Source: Nocardioides luteus
GTDB taxonomy: Bacteria > Actinomycetota > Actinomycetes > Propionibacteriales > Nocardioidaceae
Assembly (NCBI RefSeq): GCF_014648595.1
Contig: NZ_BMRK01000003.1
Coordinates: forward strand, 300,178-364,177
Direction: 5' to 3'
Length of the DNA: 64,000 nucleotides
Below the pieces are notes generated by a model. It did no database searches and was not told the origin of the DNA. It was given only the letters and a program-made list of their open reading frames with translations. The position numbers and the translations under genes were made by a program. The stretch's first letter is position 1; each line of letters opens with the position of its first letter. Of the stretch, positions 1 to 9,128 are shown piece by piece.

Positions 1-238
1 CCAGGCGGAGCATGCCGTTGTGCTGGCGCACCTTCTTGAGGCCGCCCACGAGTACGCCGAGGCCGGTCGAGTCGAGGAACTCCACGGCTTCGAGGTCGAC
101 GACGATGTCGTAGTGGCCCCTCGCGACGAGCTCGGTGATCTTGTCCCTCAGCTTCGGCGCGGTATAGACGTCGATCTCGCCGCCCACGGCCACAACGGTG
201 GCCGAGTCGAGCTCGCGAGTCGCAAGCGTCAGATCCAC
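1..238 (-). CDS. bldG: BldG-type anti-sigma factor antagonist (STAS domain), 3' end outside window
   Basis: The visible 79 residues match the N-terminal part of a single-domain STAS anti-anti-sigma factor. The phosphorylation-site motif [18 protein letters not shown] is intact; the Ser is the residue normally phosphorylated by a partner anti-sigma kinase, so the protein should switch partners to free a sigma factor. The GTG start at 238 has a GGAG ribosome site 8-10 nt upstream. In Streptomyces BldG controls differentiation and stress sigma factors and its gene also sits next to a DUF1998 helicase gene, which supports the symbol. The partner anti-sigma gene would lie to the left of the window. 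Confidence 0.85.
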   Translation of the reverse strand, partial: MDLTLATRELDSATVVAVGGEIDVYTAPKLRDKITELVARGHYDIVVDLEAVEFLDSTGLGVLVGGLKKVRQHNGMLRL

Positions 239-420
239 TTCGAAGTTCTCCTGCCAAGGAACGTGAGACAACGGACTCCGGTATCGATCATCCACCGTCC
301 GGTACCCGGAGTCGATCGTAATGTAACCACGGCTCACCAGGATGCGCGCAAGAAACTCGCAACGTCGTGCGCCGGAAGCGGCCCCTCGAGCGTGGTGATC
401 ACCACGATTCTGGGAGAATC
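239..420. promoter_or_regulatory. divergent promoter region bldG / helicase with inverted repeat
   Basis: This gap separates the divergent bldG and helicase genes. An imperfect inverted repeat has arms ACTCCGG (275-281) and CCGGAGT (306-312). A perfect palindrome CGTGGTGATCACCACG lies at 391-406, 15 nt before the chosen helicase start. No operator family is recognised; promoter assignment is inference. Confidence 0.4.
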
Positions 421-2757
421 GTGCAGGTGTTCACCCTTCGACAGGCTCAGGACACCGCGACGTCCGCCGGTGATCTCGTACGCCGGCTCGCCGCCGTCCC
501 GGGCCGGGAGGACCGGCTCGCCCATCTCGAGCAGGTGCCGCCGCGCGAGGCCGTCTTCGCCGACTGGCCGGAGTGGGCCTCGAGCGACGTCGTCCGAGCC
601 TTCACGGCGCGCGGGATCGAGCGGCCGTGGCGGCATCAGGCGGTCGCCGCCGACGCTGCCCACGACGGCAGCCACGTGATCGTCTCGACGGGCACCGCGT
701 CCGGGAAGTCGCTGGCCTACCAGCTGCCCGCGCTGACTGCCATCCGAGACGGACGGGGTCCACGTGGTGAACGCGGAGCCGGCGTCCTCTATCTCGCGCC
801 CACCAAGGCGCTCGCCCAGGACCAGCTGACCGGGCTGCGGGAGCTCGGCGTGGACGTACGCGCGGTGACCCACGACGGCGACAGCACCCGCGAGCAACGC
901 GACTGGACTCGCGACTTCGGCGAGTACATCCTCACCAACCCCGACATGCTGCACCGGTCGCTGCTCCCCGGCCACCAGCGCTGGACCAGCTTCTTCCGAT
1001 CGCTGCGCTACGTCGTCATCGACGAGTGCCACCACTACCGCGGTGTCTTCGGGGCCCACGTCTCCCACGTCCTGCGCCGGCTGCGCCGCATCTGTGCGCT
1101 CTACGGCTCGTCTCCGACGTTCATCCTGGCCTCGGCCACGGTCGCCGAGCCGGCGATCGCCGGCGAGCGCCTCATCGGCCTGCCGGTGCTCCCGGTGACC
1201 GCCGACGCGTCGCCGCGCGGCGAGCTCTCCATCGCGCTGTGGCAGCCGCCCCTGACCTCGCACGCCGGTGAGAACGGCGCCCCCGTGCGTCGCGCCGCCT
1301 CCGCCGAGACGGCAGATCTCCTCGCCGACCTGGTCTCCTCCGACGTACGCACCCTGGCCTTCGTACGCTCCCGTGTCGGTGCCGAGCAGGTCGCCCTGAC
1401 CACCGCCGCGGAGCTGGAGGAGGTCGACCCGTCGCTGCCCGGGCGGGTGGCGTCCTATCGCGGTGGCTATCTCCCCGAGGAGCGCCGAGCCATCGAGGCG
1501 TCGCTGCGGTCGGGCGAGCTGCTCGGTCTGGCGGCGACGAACGCGCTCGAGCTCGGCATCGACATCAGCGGGCTGGATGCGGTGGTGCTGGCCGGCTACC
1601 CGGGCAGGCGCTCTGCTTTCTGGCAGCAGATCGGCCGCGCCGGACGGGGTGCCGGCGACGCGCTCGGCATCCTGGTGGCACGCGACGACCCGCTGGACAC
1701 CTACCTCGTCACCCATCCGGACGCTCTTCTCGGCCAGCCGGTCGAGGCCACCGTCTTCGACCCGGCGAACCCCTATGTGGTCGGACCACACCTGTGCGCC
1801 GCCGCGCAGGAGGTGCCGTTGACCGAGCCGGACCTACCGCTCTTCGGGCCGGGCGCCCGCGAGATCCTGGACAACCTGGTCGCCTCCGGACTGCTGCGCA
1901 AGCGGCCGAAGGGGTGGTACTGGACCGACCGCCGGCGGGCCGCCGACCTCGCCGACATCCGCTCCTCGGGCGGCTCACAGGTGCAGCTGATCGAGGCCGA
2001 GACCGGCCGGGTCGTCGGCACGGTCGACGCAGCGAGCTCGCACGCGAGCGCACACGCCGGGGCCGTCTACGTCCACCGCGGCGAGACCTACCTCGTGCAC
2101 GAGCTCGATCTCGAAGAGCACGTCGCCGTCATCTCACGCGACGACCCCGGCTACTCCACCTCCGCCCGGGAAGTCACCGACATCTCGATCGTCGCCGAGC
2201 GCGAGCACGCCGCCTGGGGCGAGTGCCGTCTGGCGTACGGCGATGTCGACGTCAGTCACCAGGTCGTCTCCTTCCTGCGTCGGCGTCAGCCGAGCGGGGA
2301 GGTGCTGGGCGAGGAGCTTCTCGACCTCCCCGAACGTACGCTGCGCACCGCCGCGGTCTGGTGGACCGTGCCCGCCTCCGCGCTGGAGGCCGCGGGACTC
2401 GATCAGACTGACATCCCCGGCGCCGCGCACGCAGCCGAGCACTGCTCCATCGGCCTGCTGCCTCTGATCGCGACTTGCGACCGTTGGGACATCGGCGGCG
2501 TCAGCACCGCCTCCCATCCGGACACCGGCATGCTCACCGTCTTCGTCTACGACGGGCATCCCGGTGGCGCCGGTTTCTCCGAGCGCGGCTTCCGAGCAGC
2601 TCGGGAGTGGCTCGGCGCCACGCTGGAGACCATCGAGGCGTGCGAGTGCGACGACGGCTGCCCCTCCTGCGTGCAATCGCCCAAGTGCGGCAACCAGAAC
2701 AACCCGCTCGACAAGCAGGGCGCCATCGTGTTGTTGCGGCTGCTGCTCCAGAAATAG
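421..2757 (+). CDS. DEAD/DEAH-box helicase with C-terminal DUF1998 zinc-binding domain (MrfA/Rv3649-like)
   Basis: A 778-residue superfamily 2 helicase. Walker A reads TGTASGKS near residue 90, motif II is DECH near residue 200, and motif [11 protein letters not shown] is near residue 405. The C-terminus carries the four-cysteine cluster [17 protein letters not shown] (about 741-757) of DUF1998 proteins. The Bacillus member MrfA acts in repair of mitomycin-type DNA damage; the actinobacterial form (Rv3649) is next to the tad locus as here. I chose GTG 421 because GGGAGA lies 5 nt upstream; GTG 367 is the upstream alternative. Residues 5-12 are encoded by a copy of repeat R1, so the first 15 or so residues are not conserved family sequence. 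Confidence 0.88.
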   Translation: MQVFTLRQAQDTATSAGDLVRRLAAVPGREDRLAHLEQVPPREAVFADWPEWASSDVVRAFTARGIERPWRHQAVAADAAHDGSHVIVSTGTASGKSLAYQLPALTAIRDGRGPRGERGAGVLYLAPTKALAQDQLTGLRELGVDVRAVTHDGDSTREQRDWTRDFGEYILTNPDMLHRSLLPGHQRWTSFFRSLRYVVIDECHHYRGVFGAHVSHVLRRLRRICALYGSSPTFILASATVAEPAIAGERLIGLPVLPVTADASPRGELSIALWQPPLTSHAGENGAPVRRAASAETADLLADLVSSDVRTLAFVRSRVGAEQVALTTAAELEEVDPSLPGRVASYRGGYLPEERRAIEASLRSGELLGLAATNALELGIDISGLDAVVLAGYPGRRSAFWQQIGRAGRGAGDALGILVARDDPLDTYLVTHPDALLGQPVEATVFDPANPYVVGPHLCAAAQEVPLTEPDLPLFGPGAREILDNLVASGLLRKRPKGWYWTDRRRAADLADIRSSGGSQVQLIEAETGRVVGTVDAASSHASAHAGAVYVHRGETYLVHELDLEEHVAVISRDDPGYSTSAREVTDISIVAEREHAAWGECRLAYGDVDVSHQVVSFLRRRQPSGEVLGEELLDLPERTLRTAAVWWTVPASALEAAGLDQTDIPGAAHAAEHCSIGLLPLIATCDRWDIGGVSTASHPDTGMLTVFVYDGHPGGAGFSERGFRAAREWLGATLETIEACECDDGCPSCVQSPKCGNQNNPLDKQGAIVLLRLLLQK
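434..458. repeat. R1 repeat copy inside helicase N-terminus
   Basis: A 25-bp segment beginning CCCTTCGACAGGCTCAGGAC is identical to 12103-12127, which lies in the N-terminus of the glycosyltransferase gene. Here it is read as TLRQAQDTA; there it is read in another frame. The core TCGACAGGCTC recurs, in either orientation and with small changes, at several other sites in the window. Confidence 0.85.
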
Positions 2758-2772
2758 GCATACCCTGGGCAG

Positions 2773-3090
2773 ATGTTGGTCCTTGGTCTGGTGCTGATCG
2801 TCGTCGCCGCAGCTCTGATCGTTCTCGGGCTCTTCACCACCGGCAACGGTGACCTCGAAGACCCGACAGCGACGATGCTCGGTCTTCCCGTCGGCTCGAC
2901 GACGATCTTCGTGATCGGTCTCGTCGCCGGTGTCCTCCTCCTCTTCGGCCTCTGGCTCACCAAGTGGGGCGGAAAGCTCCAGGCCAGGAGCATGAAGGAG
3001 AAGCGGCAGATGCGGAGGCTGACCAAGTCGCTGCAGGACGCCACCACGCCGGACTCCACGCCCGCGCCCAAGGACGAGAACACCAACTGA
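2773..3090 (+). CDS. small membrane protein with two transmembrane segments
   Basis: A 105-residue protein with hydrophobic segments at about residues 2-22 and 42-62, followed by a basic stretch (KEKRQMRRLTKS) and a polar tail ending in acidic/Asn residues. It starts 15 nt after the helicase stop. A TACCCT element 7 nt before the ATG resembles a -10 box of a leaderless transcript, so it may also be expressed on its own. I recognise no conserved family; the function is unknown. Confidence 0.7.
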   Translation: MLVLGLVLIVVAAALIVLGLFTTGNGDLEDPTATMLGLPVGSTTIFVIGLVAGVLLLFGLWLTKWGGKLQARSMKEKRQMRRLTKSLQDATTPDSTPAPKDENTN

Positions 3091-3099
3091 CCAAGGCTG

Positions 3100-3471
3100 C
3101 TAGTCGGGCGCGGGCTCGCTGGGGCCAGCCCTCGCCTCTGCGACCGGGTCGCCTGGCTGCCCCAGCCAGCGTGGCCCGTCGACTCGCACCGTGACGGTGA
3201 CGTCTTCGCCGGCGATCTCACACGACTCCAGCCTGGCACCGTTGCGGTCGGTGATCGCCTCGGCCGCACCGCACGCGTCCTCGGAGATCTGCAGCGCGTT
3301 CGCACCCGCGAGCGCGGCGAGGTCGGCCGCGGACTGGGCGGTGCGGTGGGCGACGAAGACCGCGCCCACCACACCCAGCGCCGCACCGAGGAAGAGCAGC
3401 AGCCCGATCGCACCTACCGCGAACGGCGCCGCCGACCCGCGCTCGCCTTGTTCAGCCCGAGACGCGCTCAC
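3100..3471 (-). CDS. TadE-like secretion-associated membrane protein (Rv3654c type)
   Basis: A 123-residue protein starting with a short polar segment and RGSAAPFAVG, then one hydrophobic helix and an AHRTAQSAADLAALAGANAL segment, as in TadE/TadG-like helical pseudopilin helpers (rv3654c-like TadE family). GTG 3471 overlaps the TadE stop by 4 nt (GTGA), which fixes the start better than longer in-frame options. It is the last gene of the minus-strand tad cluster. The partner role in pilus or secretion assembly is inferred from the family. Confidence 0.8.
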   Translation of the reverse strand: MSASRAEQGERGSAAPFAVGAIGLLLFLGAALGVVGAVFVAHRTAQSAADLAALAGANALQISEDACGAAEAITDRNGARLESCEIAGEDVTVTVRVDGPRWLGQPGDPVAEARAGPSEPAPD

Positions 3472-3863
3472 CGCTCCCCCTCCGCGGTGCCCTGCCCCTG
3501 TCGAGGGGTCGTCTCGGTGGCGGCCACTGCTTCGCCGCGGACCGTCACCCCCGGCATCCACCTGAAGATCCCACCGGGCCCGGTGACTCGCGCCTGCGCC
3601 GAGGCGACGACCTCCTCACCACCGGCACTGACGCTCACCCGCGTCCCAGCAGGTCCGACCTGTCGCCCGCGCGCGGCTGCCGAGCCGCTGTCGTCGCCTC
3701 GAGCCACCGCCCGCGCAGTCTCCCTCGCCGCGTCGACCACCTGGATCTGGGCCGCCCCCACCGACAGCAGCCAGACCAGCCCGATGGTCACCGCGACCAG
3801 GAGCGGGATGACCATCACGAGCTCTGCGGTGGCTGCGCCACGCTCGTCCCGGGCCCCGGTCAC
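3468..3863 (-). CDS. tadE: TadE family pilus-assembly / pseudopilin protein
   Basis: 131 residues with the TadE signature: a short leader ending RDERGAATAELVMVIPLLVA, one transmembrane helix, then a helix with VVDAARETARAVARG. TadE proteins are processed like type IV prepilins (Glu at position +5 after the cleavage site is visible in AATAELVM). It is 3 nt downstream of the DUF4244 gene and overlaps the next gene by 4 nt, so it is translated as part of one operon. GTG start at 3863. Confidence 0.85.
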   Translation of the reverse strand: MTGARDERGAATAELVMVIPLLVAVTIGLVWLLSVGAAQIQVVDAARETARAVARGDDSGSAAARGRQVGPAGTRVSVSAGGEEVVASAQARVTGPGGIFRWMPGVTVRGEAVAATETTPRQGQGTAEGER

Positions 3864-3866
3864 GGC

Positions 3867-4043
3867 TCAGATCCCCAGCAGGCTGAGCACGTGCTGGAAC
3901 AGCCGGTTGAGCAGGTCGTTGCCGAAGCCGCCGGTGAGCAGCTTGTAGAGCAGGCCGGCGAGCCCCGCACCGGCCGCGGTGCCCACCGCGTACTCCGCCG
4001 TCGTGATGCCCTTTTCGTTCTTCTGAAGCTTCAGCTTGGCCAT
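3867..4043 (-). CDS. Flp-pilin-like DUF4244 protein
   Basis: A 58-residue protein: basic leader, then NEKGITTAEYAVGTAAGAG, the typical G/xxxxE prepilin junction, one hydrophobic helix and a short amphipathic end. This matches the actinobacterial DUF4244 family (Rv3656c type), the presumed major Flp pilin of the locus. ATG 4043 has GAGAGG 8 nt upstream; a longer reading from 4112 adds a leader that lacks family features. Flp pilins are usually the most expressed tad product, which fits its position after a hairpin at 4202-4277 that may separate it from tadC. Confidence 0.82.
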   Translation of the reverse strand: MAKLKLQKNEKGITTAEYAVGTAAGAGLAGLLYKLLTGGFGNDLLNRLFQHVLSLLGI

Positions 4044-4201
4044 GGTTGGTCCTCTCTGTCGATGGCCGTCGGTACGGCCGTTCATGACGACGATGACCCG
4101 CATCGCCGACATCCGCGACCGGCATTTCGTGACCTGTGGAGAACCCGATCCTGAGCTGTCCCTGTGGATGATGATCGGCCCGCTGATCAGGGAAAAAGAC
4201 C

Positions 4202-4277
4202 GCGCCGAGGCGTCACGTACGTCGGCCGAGAGGGCAGCGGGATGCCCTCTCGGCCGACGCAGCCGACGTCTCGGCGC
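4202..4277. repeat. R5 palindromic repeat, long nested hairpin between tadC and the pilin gene
   Basis: Inner perfect arms of 17 bp (4220-4236 and 4243-4259, CGTCGGCCGAGAGGGCA and complement) surround a 6-nt loop. Outer arms GCGCCGAGGCGTC (4202-4214) and GACGTCTCGGCGC (4265-4277) pair with one mismatch. The motif TCGGCCGAGgCGTCA is shared with the array at 27835-28062. It begins 4 nt after the tadC stop, so it could act as a terminator or processing site upstream of the pilin gene. Confidence 0.8.
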
Positions 4278-4281
4278 GGGC

Positions 4282-5004
4282 TCAGATGCCGAGGTTGGAG
4301 AGGAGCCCTCCGACGACGGGGACGACGCCCAGAAGCAGGAAGGCGGGGAGGAGGCAGATGCCGAGCGGGACGGCGGCCTTCACCCCGACCGCGCGGGCAC
4401 GATCCTCCACCTCGGCGCGGGCGTTCCTGGTCAGGTCGTCAGCAAGACGCTCGACGGTGGTCGCGACCGGCGCTCCGGTCGCCTGAGCACGAGCCAGCGC
4501 TCGCCCCAGAGGTGCCAGGGCAGGGTCGTCCACGAGCGTGCGCCAGGTCTTCTCGGGGTCGGCTCCCAGGTGGAGTCGGGAGGCCGCGGGCAGCAGCCGC
4601 GCCGCGGCCGGGCCGGGCAGGGCGGCGGCGACCGCAACCAGCGCCTCGGCAGGCGCGGCTCCGGAAGAGAGCGCCGCGGAGAGAAGCCGAACCAGAGCTG
4701 GAAGCTCTGCCCTCGCAGCCTCGCGGTCACGCCGCACCTCTGCAGGTTCCATCCGACCGATCACCAGCCAACAGACGACTCCCGCAGGCGCCGCGAGCAC
4801 CATCCCGGCGACGCCGCCGATGAAGACGTAGGCGGCCACGGCGGCGAGCAGGGCGAGGACTGGTCGCCAGCGCATCATCCAGCCACCGGGATCGCCGGCG
4901 TCGCTGCCCGACTCGATCGTGCCGGGCAGCGAGGACCTCGGCGTCGGCAGCAGTGCCGCCGCCAGGCCCATGACCGCGGCCGCGGCCGCGAGCCAGATGC
5001 TCAT
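4282..5004 (-). CDS. tadC: TadC-like type II/IV secretion inner-membrane platform protein
   Basis: 240 residues with a T2SS F domain: N-terminal hydrophobic pairs, a central soluble part with LPALVRLLSAALSSGAAPAEAL and DPALAPLGRALARAQATGAP, and C-terminal transmembrane helices (VPLGICLLPAFLLLGVVP). It pairs with TadB to form the platform moved by the TadA ATPase. ATG 5004 overlaps the tadB stop (ATGA). The start at 5043 sometimes possible lies inside tadB and is less likely. Confidence 0.85.
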   Translation of the reverse strand: MSIWLAAAAAVMGLAAALLPTPRSSLPGTIESGSDAGDPGGWMMRWRPVLALLAAVAAYVFIGGVAGMVLAAPAGVVCWLVIGRMEPAEVRRDREAARAELPALVRLLSAALSSGAAPAEALVAVAAALPGPAAARLLPAASRLHLGADPEKTWRTLVDDPALAPLGRALARAQATGAPVATTVERLADDLTRNARAEVEDRARAVGVKAAVPLGICLLPAFLLLGVVPVVGGLLSNLGI

Positions 5005-5774
5005 CGCGCCTCGACCCCGCGCGCGATGCCCTCGATCCACCACAGCCCGAGCCAGCCGAGCAGCAGTCCGACGCCGAGGCAGGCGAGGCCGACCGGCGAC
5101 CCGAGGAGGAACGCCAGCGGGTCACCGCCGACGCCGCTGCCCATCGCCAGCGCGGCGACCGGCAGGGCCGCGATCAGGCGGGCGGTGGCCCGGGCGGAGC
5201 CGAGCTCGCCGTCGACGACCCGCTGGGTGGCAGCCGCAGCACGCAGGTCGAGCGCTACCCGGTCGAGCGCGTCGGCGAGCCCGCTCCCGGTCTGATGGGC
5301 GATCTGCCAGGCAGCGGCGACCACCCGGAGGGAGCCCGCCCCGGGCACCTCGGCGACCTTCCGCCAGGCCGCCGGGACGTCGGCTCCCATCCGCTGCGCC
5401 TCTGCCACCGGCTCGACCACCGGCCACTCGTCGGCCAGCTGGGACAGGGCCGGCCCGGGCGGGTGGCCCGCGGCCAGCTCGGCGGCCATCTGCTCGCAGG
5501 CCTCCACGACCCGCTCAGCCGTACGTCCCGCCCCGATCCGTTCGCAGCGGCGTCGCCACAGGGCGAACCCGCCGTAGGTTGCGATCCCGAGCAGGACAGC
5601 CGCGACGACCGCCCTGCCCGGGAAGACGATGGGGATCAGGGCGACCAGGAGGAACGACCACCGAGGGGGACGCCAGGCACGCGAGCGGGGCGCGACGGCG
5701 GAGGTCGGCGGAAACAGCAGCGCGACCGCGGTCCCGGCCAGACAGGCGACGATGCCGAGAAGACCTCCGCTCAT
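5001..5774 (-). CDS. tadB: TadB-like type II/IV secretion inner-membrane platform protein
   Basis: 257 residues: two N-terminal transmembrane segments, a soluble T2SS F domain with CEQMAAELAAGHPPGPALSQL and VAAAWQIAHQTGSGLADAL, then two C-terminal transmembrane segments. The second motif is the usual F-domain signature. ATG 5774 overlaps the tadA stop by 4 nt and its own stop overlaps tadC, so the three genes are translationally coupled. Confidence 0.87.
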   Translation of the reverse strand: MSGGLLGIVACLAGTAVALLFPPTSAVAPRSRAWRPPRWSFLLVALIPIVFPGRAVVAAVLLGIATYGGFALWRRRCERIGAGRTAERVVEACEQMAAELAAGHPPGPALSQLADEWPVVEPVAEAQRMGADVPAAWRKVAEVPGAGSLRVVAAAWQIAHQTGSGLADALDRVALDLRAAAATQRVVDGELGSARATARLIAALPVAALAMGSGVGGDPLAFLLGSPVGLACLGVGLLLGWLGLWWIEGIARGVEAR

Positions 5775-6937
5775 CGGTCTGCCCCCAGCAGCGCGTCCAG
5801 CCGAGCCGACGCCGGCCCGGCGACCACCTCGCCGTCGGCGGTGACAGAACAGGCCGCCTCCATCCGGACCAGCCCGTCGGCCCCGCGCAGCGGGACCGCG
5901 ACCTCGGTCAGCACCCGTCGGCCGTCCCGCCGCCGCAGGTGCACGACCACATCCACCCCGGAGGCGAACTGGCTGTGCGCCGCCTCCCGGCCGAGACCGG
6001 CCGCGAGGGCCAGCGCCTCGACCCGCGCAGGGACGTCGGCGGCGGAGTTGGCGTGGAGGGTGCCGCAGCCGCCCTCGTGGCCGGTGTTGAGCGCCGCGAG
6101 CAGGTCGACGACCTCGGCACCGCGCACCTCACCCACGACCAGCCGGTCGGGACGCATCCTGAGCGCCTGCCGGACCAGCGTGTGGAGCTCGACCGCGCCC
6201 GCCGCCTCGATGTTGGCCGGACGCGCTTCGAGACCGACAACGTGCGGATGGTCGGGCCGCAGCTCGGAGGCGTCCTCGACCAGCACCAGCCGCTCCTCAG
6301 GCGGGACCAGCGACAGCAGCGAGGCCAACAGCGTGGTCTTCCCGGTGCCGGTGCCACCGGAGACCAGGAACGCAGACCGCGCCAGCACCAGCCGCCGCAG
6401 GAGCTCCGCCACCGCCGGCACGACCATCCCGGAGGCCTCGAGCTCATCGAGCGTGAAGGCCCGCGCCGAGGGGACCCGCAACGAGATCACCGTGCCCGGT
6501 CGCGCCAGCGGTGCGAGCACCGCGTGGAACCGGCTGCCGTCACTCAGCCGCAGGTCGACGTAGGGCGAGGCATCGTCGAGTCGCCGCCCGGCACCAGCAG
6601 CCAGCCGTTGGGCCAGCCGCCGGACCGCGTCGTCGTCAGGGAAGGCCACCGGAGCCGGCTCCAGCCCGGAGCCGCGGTCGATGAAGACCTGCTCGGGTCC
6701 GTTGACGAGCACGTCCGTCACCCCGGGCAGCCGCAGCAGCGGCTCCAGCGGGCCCGCGCCGACCACGTCGCGACGTAGCATCTCGAACACCCCGAGCACG
6801 GTCGCGTCACCGACGATCCGGCCCTCGGCACGCAGCGCCTCCTGCACCCGGTGGGGTGTGAGCTCCCCCGGCGTACGCGCGAGGTGGTCCCGGACCAGGT
6901 CGACGACCTGGGGCGCGACATCGACGGCGCCGATCAT
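5771..6937 (-). CDS. tadA: TadA/CpaF-type secretion ATPase
   Basis: 388 residues of the PilT/VirB11-like ATPase family. Walker A GGTGTGKTTL is near residue 193-202, the Asp box-like VLVEDASELRP follows, and Walker B-His box region LVVGEVRGAEVVDLLAALNTGHEG starts near 265. The N-terminal all-alpha domain typical of CpaF is present. It would power assembly of the Flp-like pilus or secretion machine in the cytoplasm. ATG 6937 overlaps the ssd stop (ATGA). Confidence 0.93.
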   Translation of the reverse strand: MIGAVDVAPQVVDLVRDHLARTPGELTPHRVQEALRAEGRIVGDATVLGVFEMLRRDVVGAGPLEPLLRLPGVTDVLVNGPEQVFIDRGSGLEPAPVAFPDDDAVRRLAQRLAAGAGRRLDDASPYVDLRLSDGSRFHAVLAPLARPGTVISLRVPSARAFTLDELEASGMVVPAVAELLRRLVLARSAFLVSGGTGTGKTTLLASLLSLVPPEERLVLVEDASELRPDHPHVVGLEARPANIEAAGAVELHTLVRQALRMRPDRLVVGEVRGAEVVDLLAALNTGHEGGCGTLHANSAADVPARVEALALAAGLGREAAHSQFASGVDVVVHLRRRDGRRVLTEVAVPLRGADGLVRMEAACSVTADGEVVAGPASARLDALLGADR

Positions 6938-7989
6938 GCCGCCATCACCCCGACCCGAACCTTGCAGCGGGCCAGCACCTCGGCAGCCGCGCGCGCCAGC
7001 GGCGCCCGCTTCGACCGGATCGGCCCGAGACCGAGGTCGATGGCCTCGGCCAGCCCTCGCTGGTCGGACATCGAAGCGACGACCGGGAGACCGAGCGCAC
7101 GCCCGACCGCCTCCGGCTCGGCAGCGCGGCCACGCACGACGACCCGGACCCGATCCCGCTCGGGGAGCCGCGAGATCAGCCGGGCGGCCGAGGCGGTGCC
7201 GGTCACGTCGGCCCGGACCACGACCAGGACGACGTCGCACCCCGTCAGCATTGCCTCGGCGGAAGCGTCGGACTCACGCGGCAGGTCGACCACGACGAGG
7301 TCATGCCCGCGCCTGGCCGCAGCGAGTACCTCGCGCACGACCTCCGGTCGTGGCAGCGCCCCGTCGCCGCTCGGCCAGCCCAGCACGCCCAGCGACCCGA
7401 TGTGCGGCACCGCCTCCCGCAACGCCCGCGCCCCCAGCCGGCCGGCGGTCTGCCCGAGATCGCCCCAGCTCACTCCGGGAACCTCCTCGAGCGCGAGCAC
7501 CCGCCCGGCTCCGGGGCCGAGACGGTCCGCGTCGACCAGGAGCGTCGGGCCGCGGTCGGCCCCCAGACTGGCCAGCGCAGCGGCGTACGTCGTCGCTCCG
7601 GCTCCACCCGAGCCGGCCACCACGCCCACGACCAGGCCGTCGCCTCCCCCGCCGTCGCCGATGTCGGCGAGCAGCCCGGCGACGACCGCCTCGGCCGACG
7701 GCAGCTCGAGCATCGTCTCGGCACCGACCTCGAGCGCCGCCCGCAGCAGCGGTTCGCCGGTCGTCCCCCAGCCCACGACGTAGACGTCGTCGCGGCGGGG
7801 TGGTCGCAACGAGGCGACCTCCGCCAGCAGGTCGGCGCCGACGAGTATCAACGGTGGTCTCTGCCATCGGCGCAACGCGCCGGCGGCGTCGGTGCACTCC
7901 TCGATGGTGATGCCCGAGGCAGCAGCCAGGCGGGCCGCCTCAGCGACGAGCAACGAGTCAGCGGTGATGACGAGAGGTTCCGAGGTCAT
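6934..7989 (-). CDS. ssd: CpaE/Ssd-like MinD-family protein (septum site-determining protein homologue)
   Basis: 351 residues. The C-terminal two thirds is a MinD/ParA-type P-loop domain with a deviant Walker A GSGGAGATTYAAAL near residue 129, where the usual Lys is replaced, followed by LLVDADRLGPGAGRVL and LVVVDLPRES. The N-terminal third looks like a receiver-like domain. Homologue Rv3660c is called Ssd because its level affects septation; other relatives (CpaE) place tad machines. It is the first gene of the minus-strand tad operon. A loss of the Walker A Lys suggests altered nucleotide use. Confidence 0.85.
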   Translation of the reverse strand: MTSEPLVITADSLLVAEAARLAAASGITIEECTDAAGALRRWQRPPLILVGADLLAEVASLRPPRRDDVYVVGWGTTGEPLLRAALEVGAETMLELPSAEAVVAGLLADIGDGGGGDGLVVGVVAGSGGAGATTYAAALASLGADRGPTLLVDADRLGPGAGRVLALEEVPGVSWGDLGQTAGRLGARALREAVPHIGSLGVLGWPSGDGALPRPEVVREVLAAARRGHDLVVVDLPRESDASAEAMLTGCDVVLVVVRADVTGTASAARLISRLPERDRVRVVVRGRAAEPEAVGRALGLPVVASMSDQRGLAEAIDLGLGPIRSKRAPLARAAAEVLARCKVRVGVMAA

Positions 7990-8113
7990 GACAGCAGGAT
8001 CCGCCGCACGACCGACAATTCCACCCGTAAATGCGGAGCCTGTGGATAACCGCGTCCCGAACCCACCCTGTGGACGGTGATCGGCCCGCCCAACGGCCGT
8101 CTACGATGAGCGC

Positions 8114-8908
8114 ATGACACGCATCGCTGCGTTCTTCGACCTCGACAAGACGATCATCGCGAGGTCGAGCACGCTTGCGTTCTCCAAGCACTTCCAGGCC
8201 GGCGGCCTGATCACCCGCGCGGCCATGATCCGCTCGGCCTACACGCAGTTCGTCTACGTCGTCGGCGGCGCCGACCACGACCAGATGGAGAAGATGCGCA
8301 AGGCGCTCTCCGAGATGGTCACCGGGTGGAACGTCGCCACGGTCAAGGAGATCGTCGCCGACACCCTCCACAACGTGGTCGACCCGCTCGTCTACGAAGA
8401 GGCCGTGCAGCTCATCGAGCAGCACCACGCCCAGGGCCACGACGTCATCATCGTCTCGGCCTCGGGCACCGAGCTGGTCGAGCCCATCGGCGAGATGCTG
8501 GGCGCCGACCACGTGGTCGCCACGCAGATGGAGATCGAGGACGGCCGCTACACCGGCGAGATCGCGCTCTACGCCTACCGCGAGGAGAAGGCACGCGCGG
8601 TGAAGCAGCTGGCCGAGCGGTTCGGCTACGACCTGGAGAAGTCGTACGCCTACTCCGACTCGATCACCGACACCCCCATGCTGGAGGAGGTCGGCCACGC
8701 GTTCGCGGTCAATCCCGACAAGGACCTCCGCATGGTCGCCAAGGAGCGCGGCTGGGAGATCCTGGTCTTCAACAAGCCGGTCGCGCTGCGCAGCCGGGTG
8801 CTCTCCCCGTCCACGCCGACCCTCGCCGCGCTGGCCGTCGGGGGCGCCGTCGCGATCGCCGGCGGGGTCATCTGGGCCGGCACGAAGCGTCGCCCTCGCG
8901 GCGCCTGA
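8114..8908 (+). CDS. HAD-superfamily IB phosphatase (Rv3661-like)
   Basis: 264 residues. HAD motif I is FFDLDKTIIARSS at residues 7-19 (both nucleophile Asp residues present), motif II VSASG near 115, motif III Lys in YREEKARAVKQL and motif IV SDSITDTPMLEEVG. Members are SerB/CicA-like phosphatases; the substrate is not evident. The C-terminus has a hydrophobic helix followed by KRRPRG, a likely membrane anchor. ATG 8114 has TACGAT 6 nt upstream, so the transcript may be leaderless. It diverges from ssd, the order also found in mycobacteria. Confidence 0.88.
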   Translation: MTRIAAFFDLDKTIIARSSTLAFSKHFQAGGLITRAAMIRSAYTQFVYVVGGADHDQMEKMRKALSEMVTGWNVATVKEIVADTLHNVVDPLVYEEAVQLIEQHHAQGHDVIIVSASGTELVEPIGEMLGADHVVATQMEIEDGRYTGEIALYAYREEKARAVKQLAERFGYDLEKSYAYSDSITDTPMLEEVGHAFAVNPDKDLRMVAKERGWEILVFNKPVALRSRVLSPSTPTLAALAVGGAVAIAGGVIWAGTKRRPRGA

Positions 8909-9128
8909 CCCGGTTCTGCAGGGGAGTCATGATCCTCCTCATGCTGCAGAAATTCCAGCCTTGAATCTGCCCGATAATCGGCGTAGAAACGATCACGTAA
9001 CAAGACGTACACGAGACCAGGCACCCACGCGGCGATCCACCCATCTGATGGGGTGCTGTAGCCGGGGAGAAATCCCGACGCAGTGACCAGACCTTGCACG
9101 CTTGGTAACCAGAAGGCCTCGTGGACAC

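Noticed and set aside
4919-6778. Long plus-strand open frames opposite tadA/tadB
   Set aside because: Composition is Arg/Pro-rich without any domain, and the minus-strand genes have clear motifs and coupled starts.
8909-9128. Riboswitch or small RNA between HAD and Fic-like genes
   Set aside because: No pattern of a known class (c-di-AMP, TPP, cobalamin) was found and both genes converge here.
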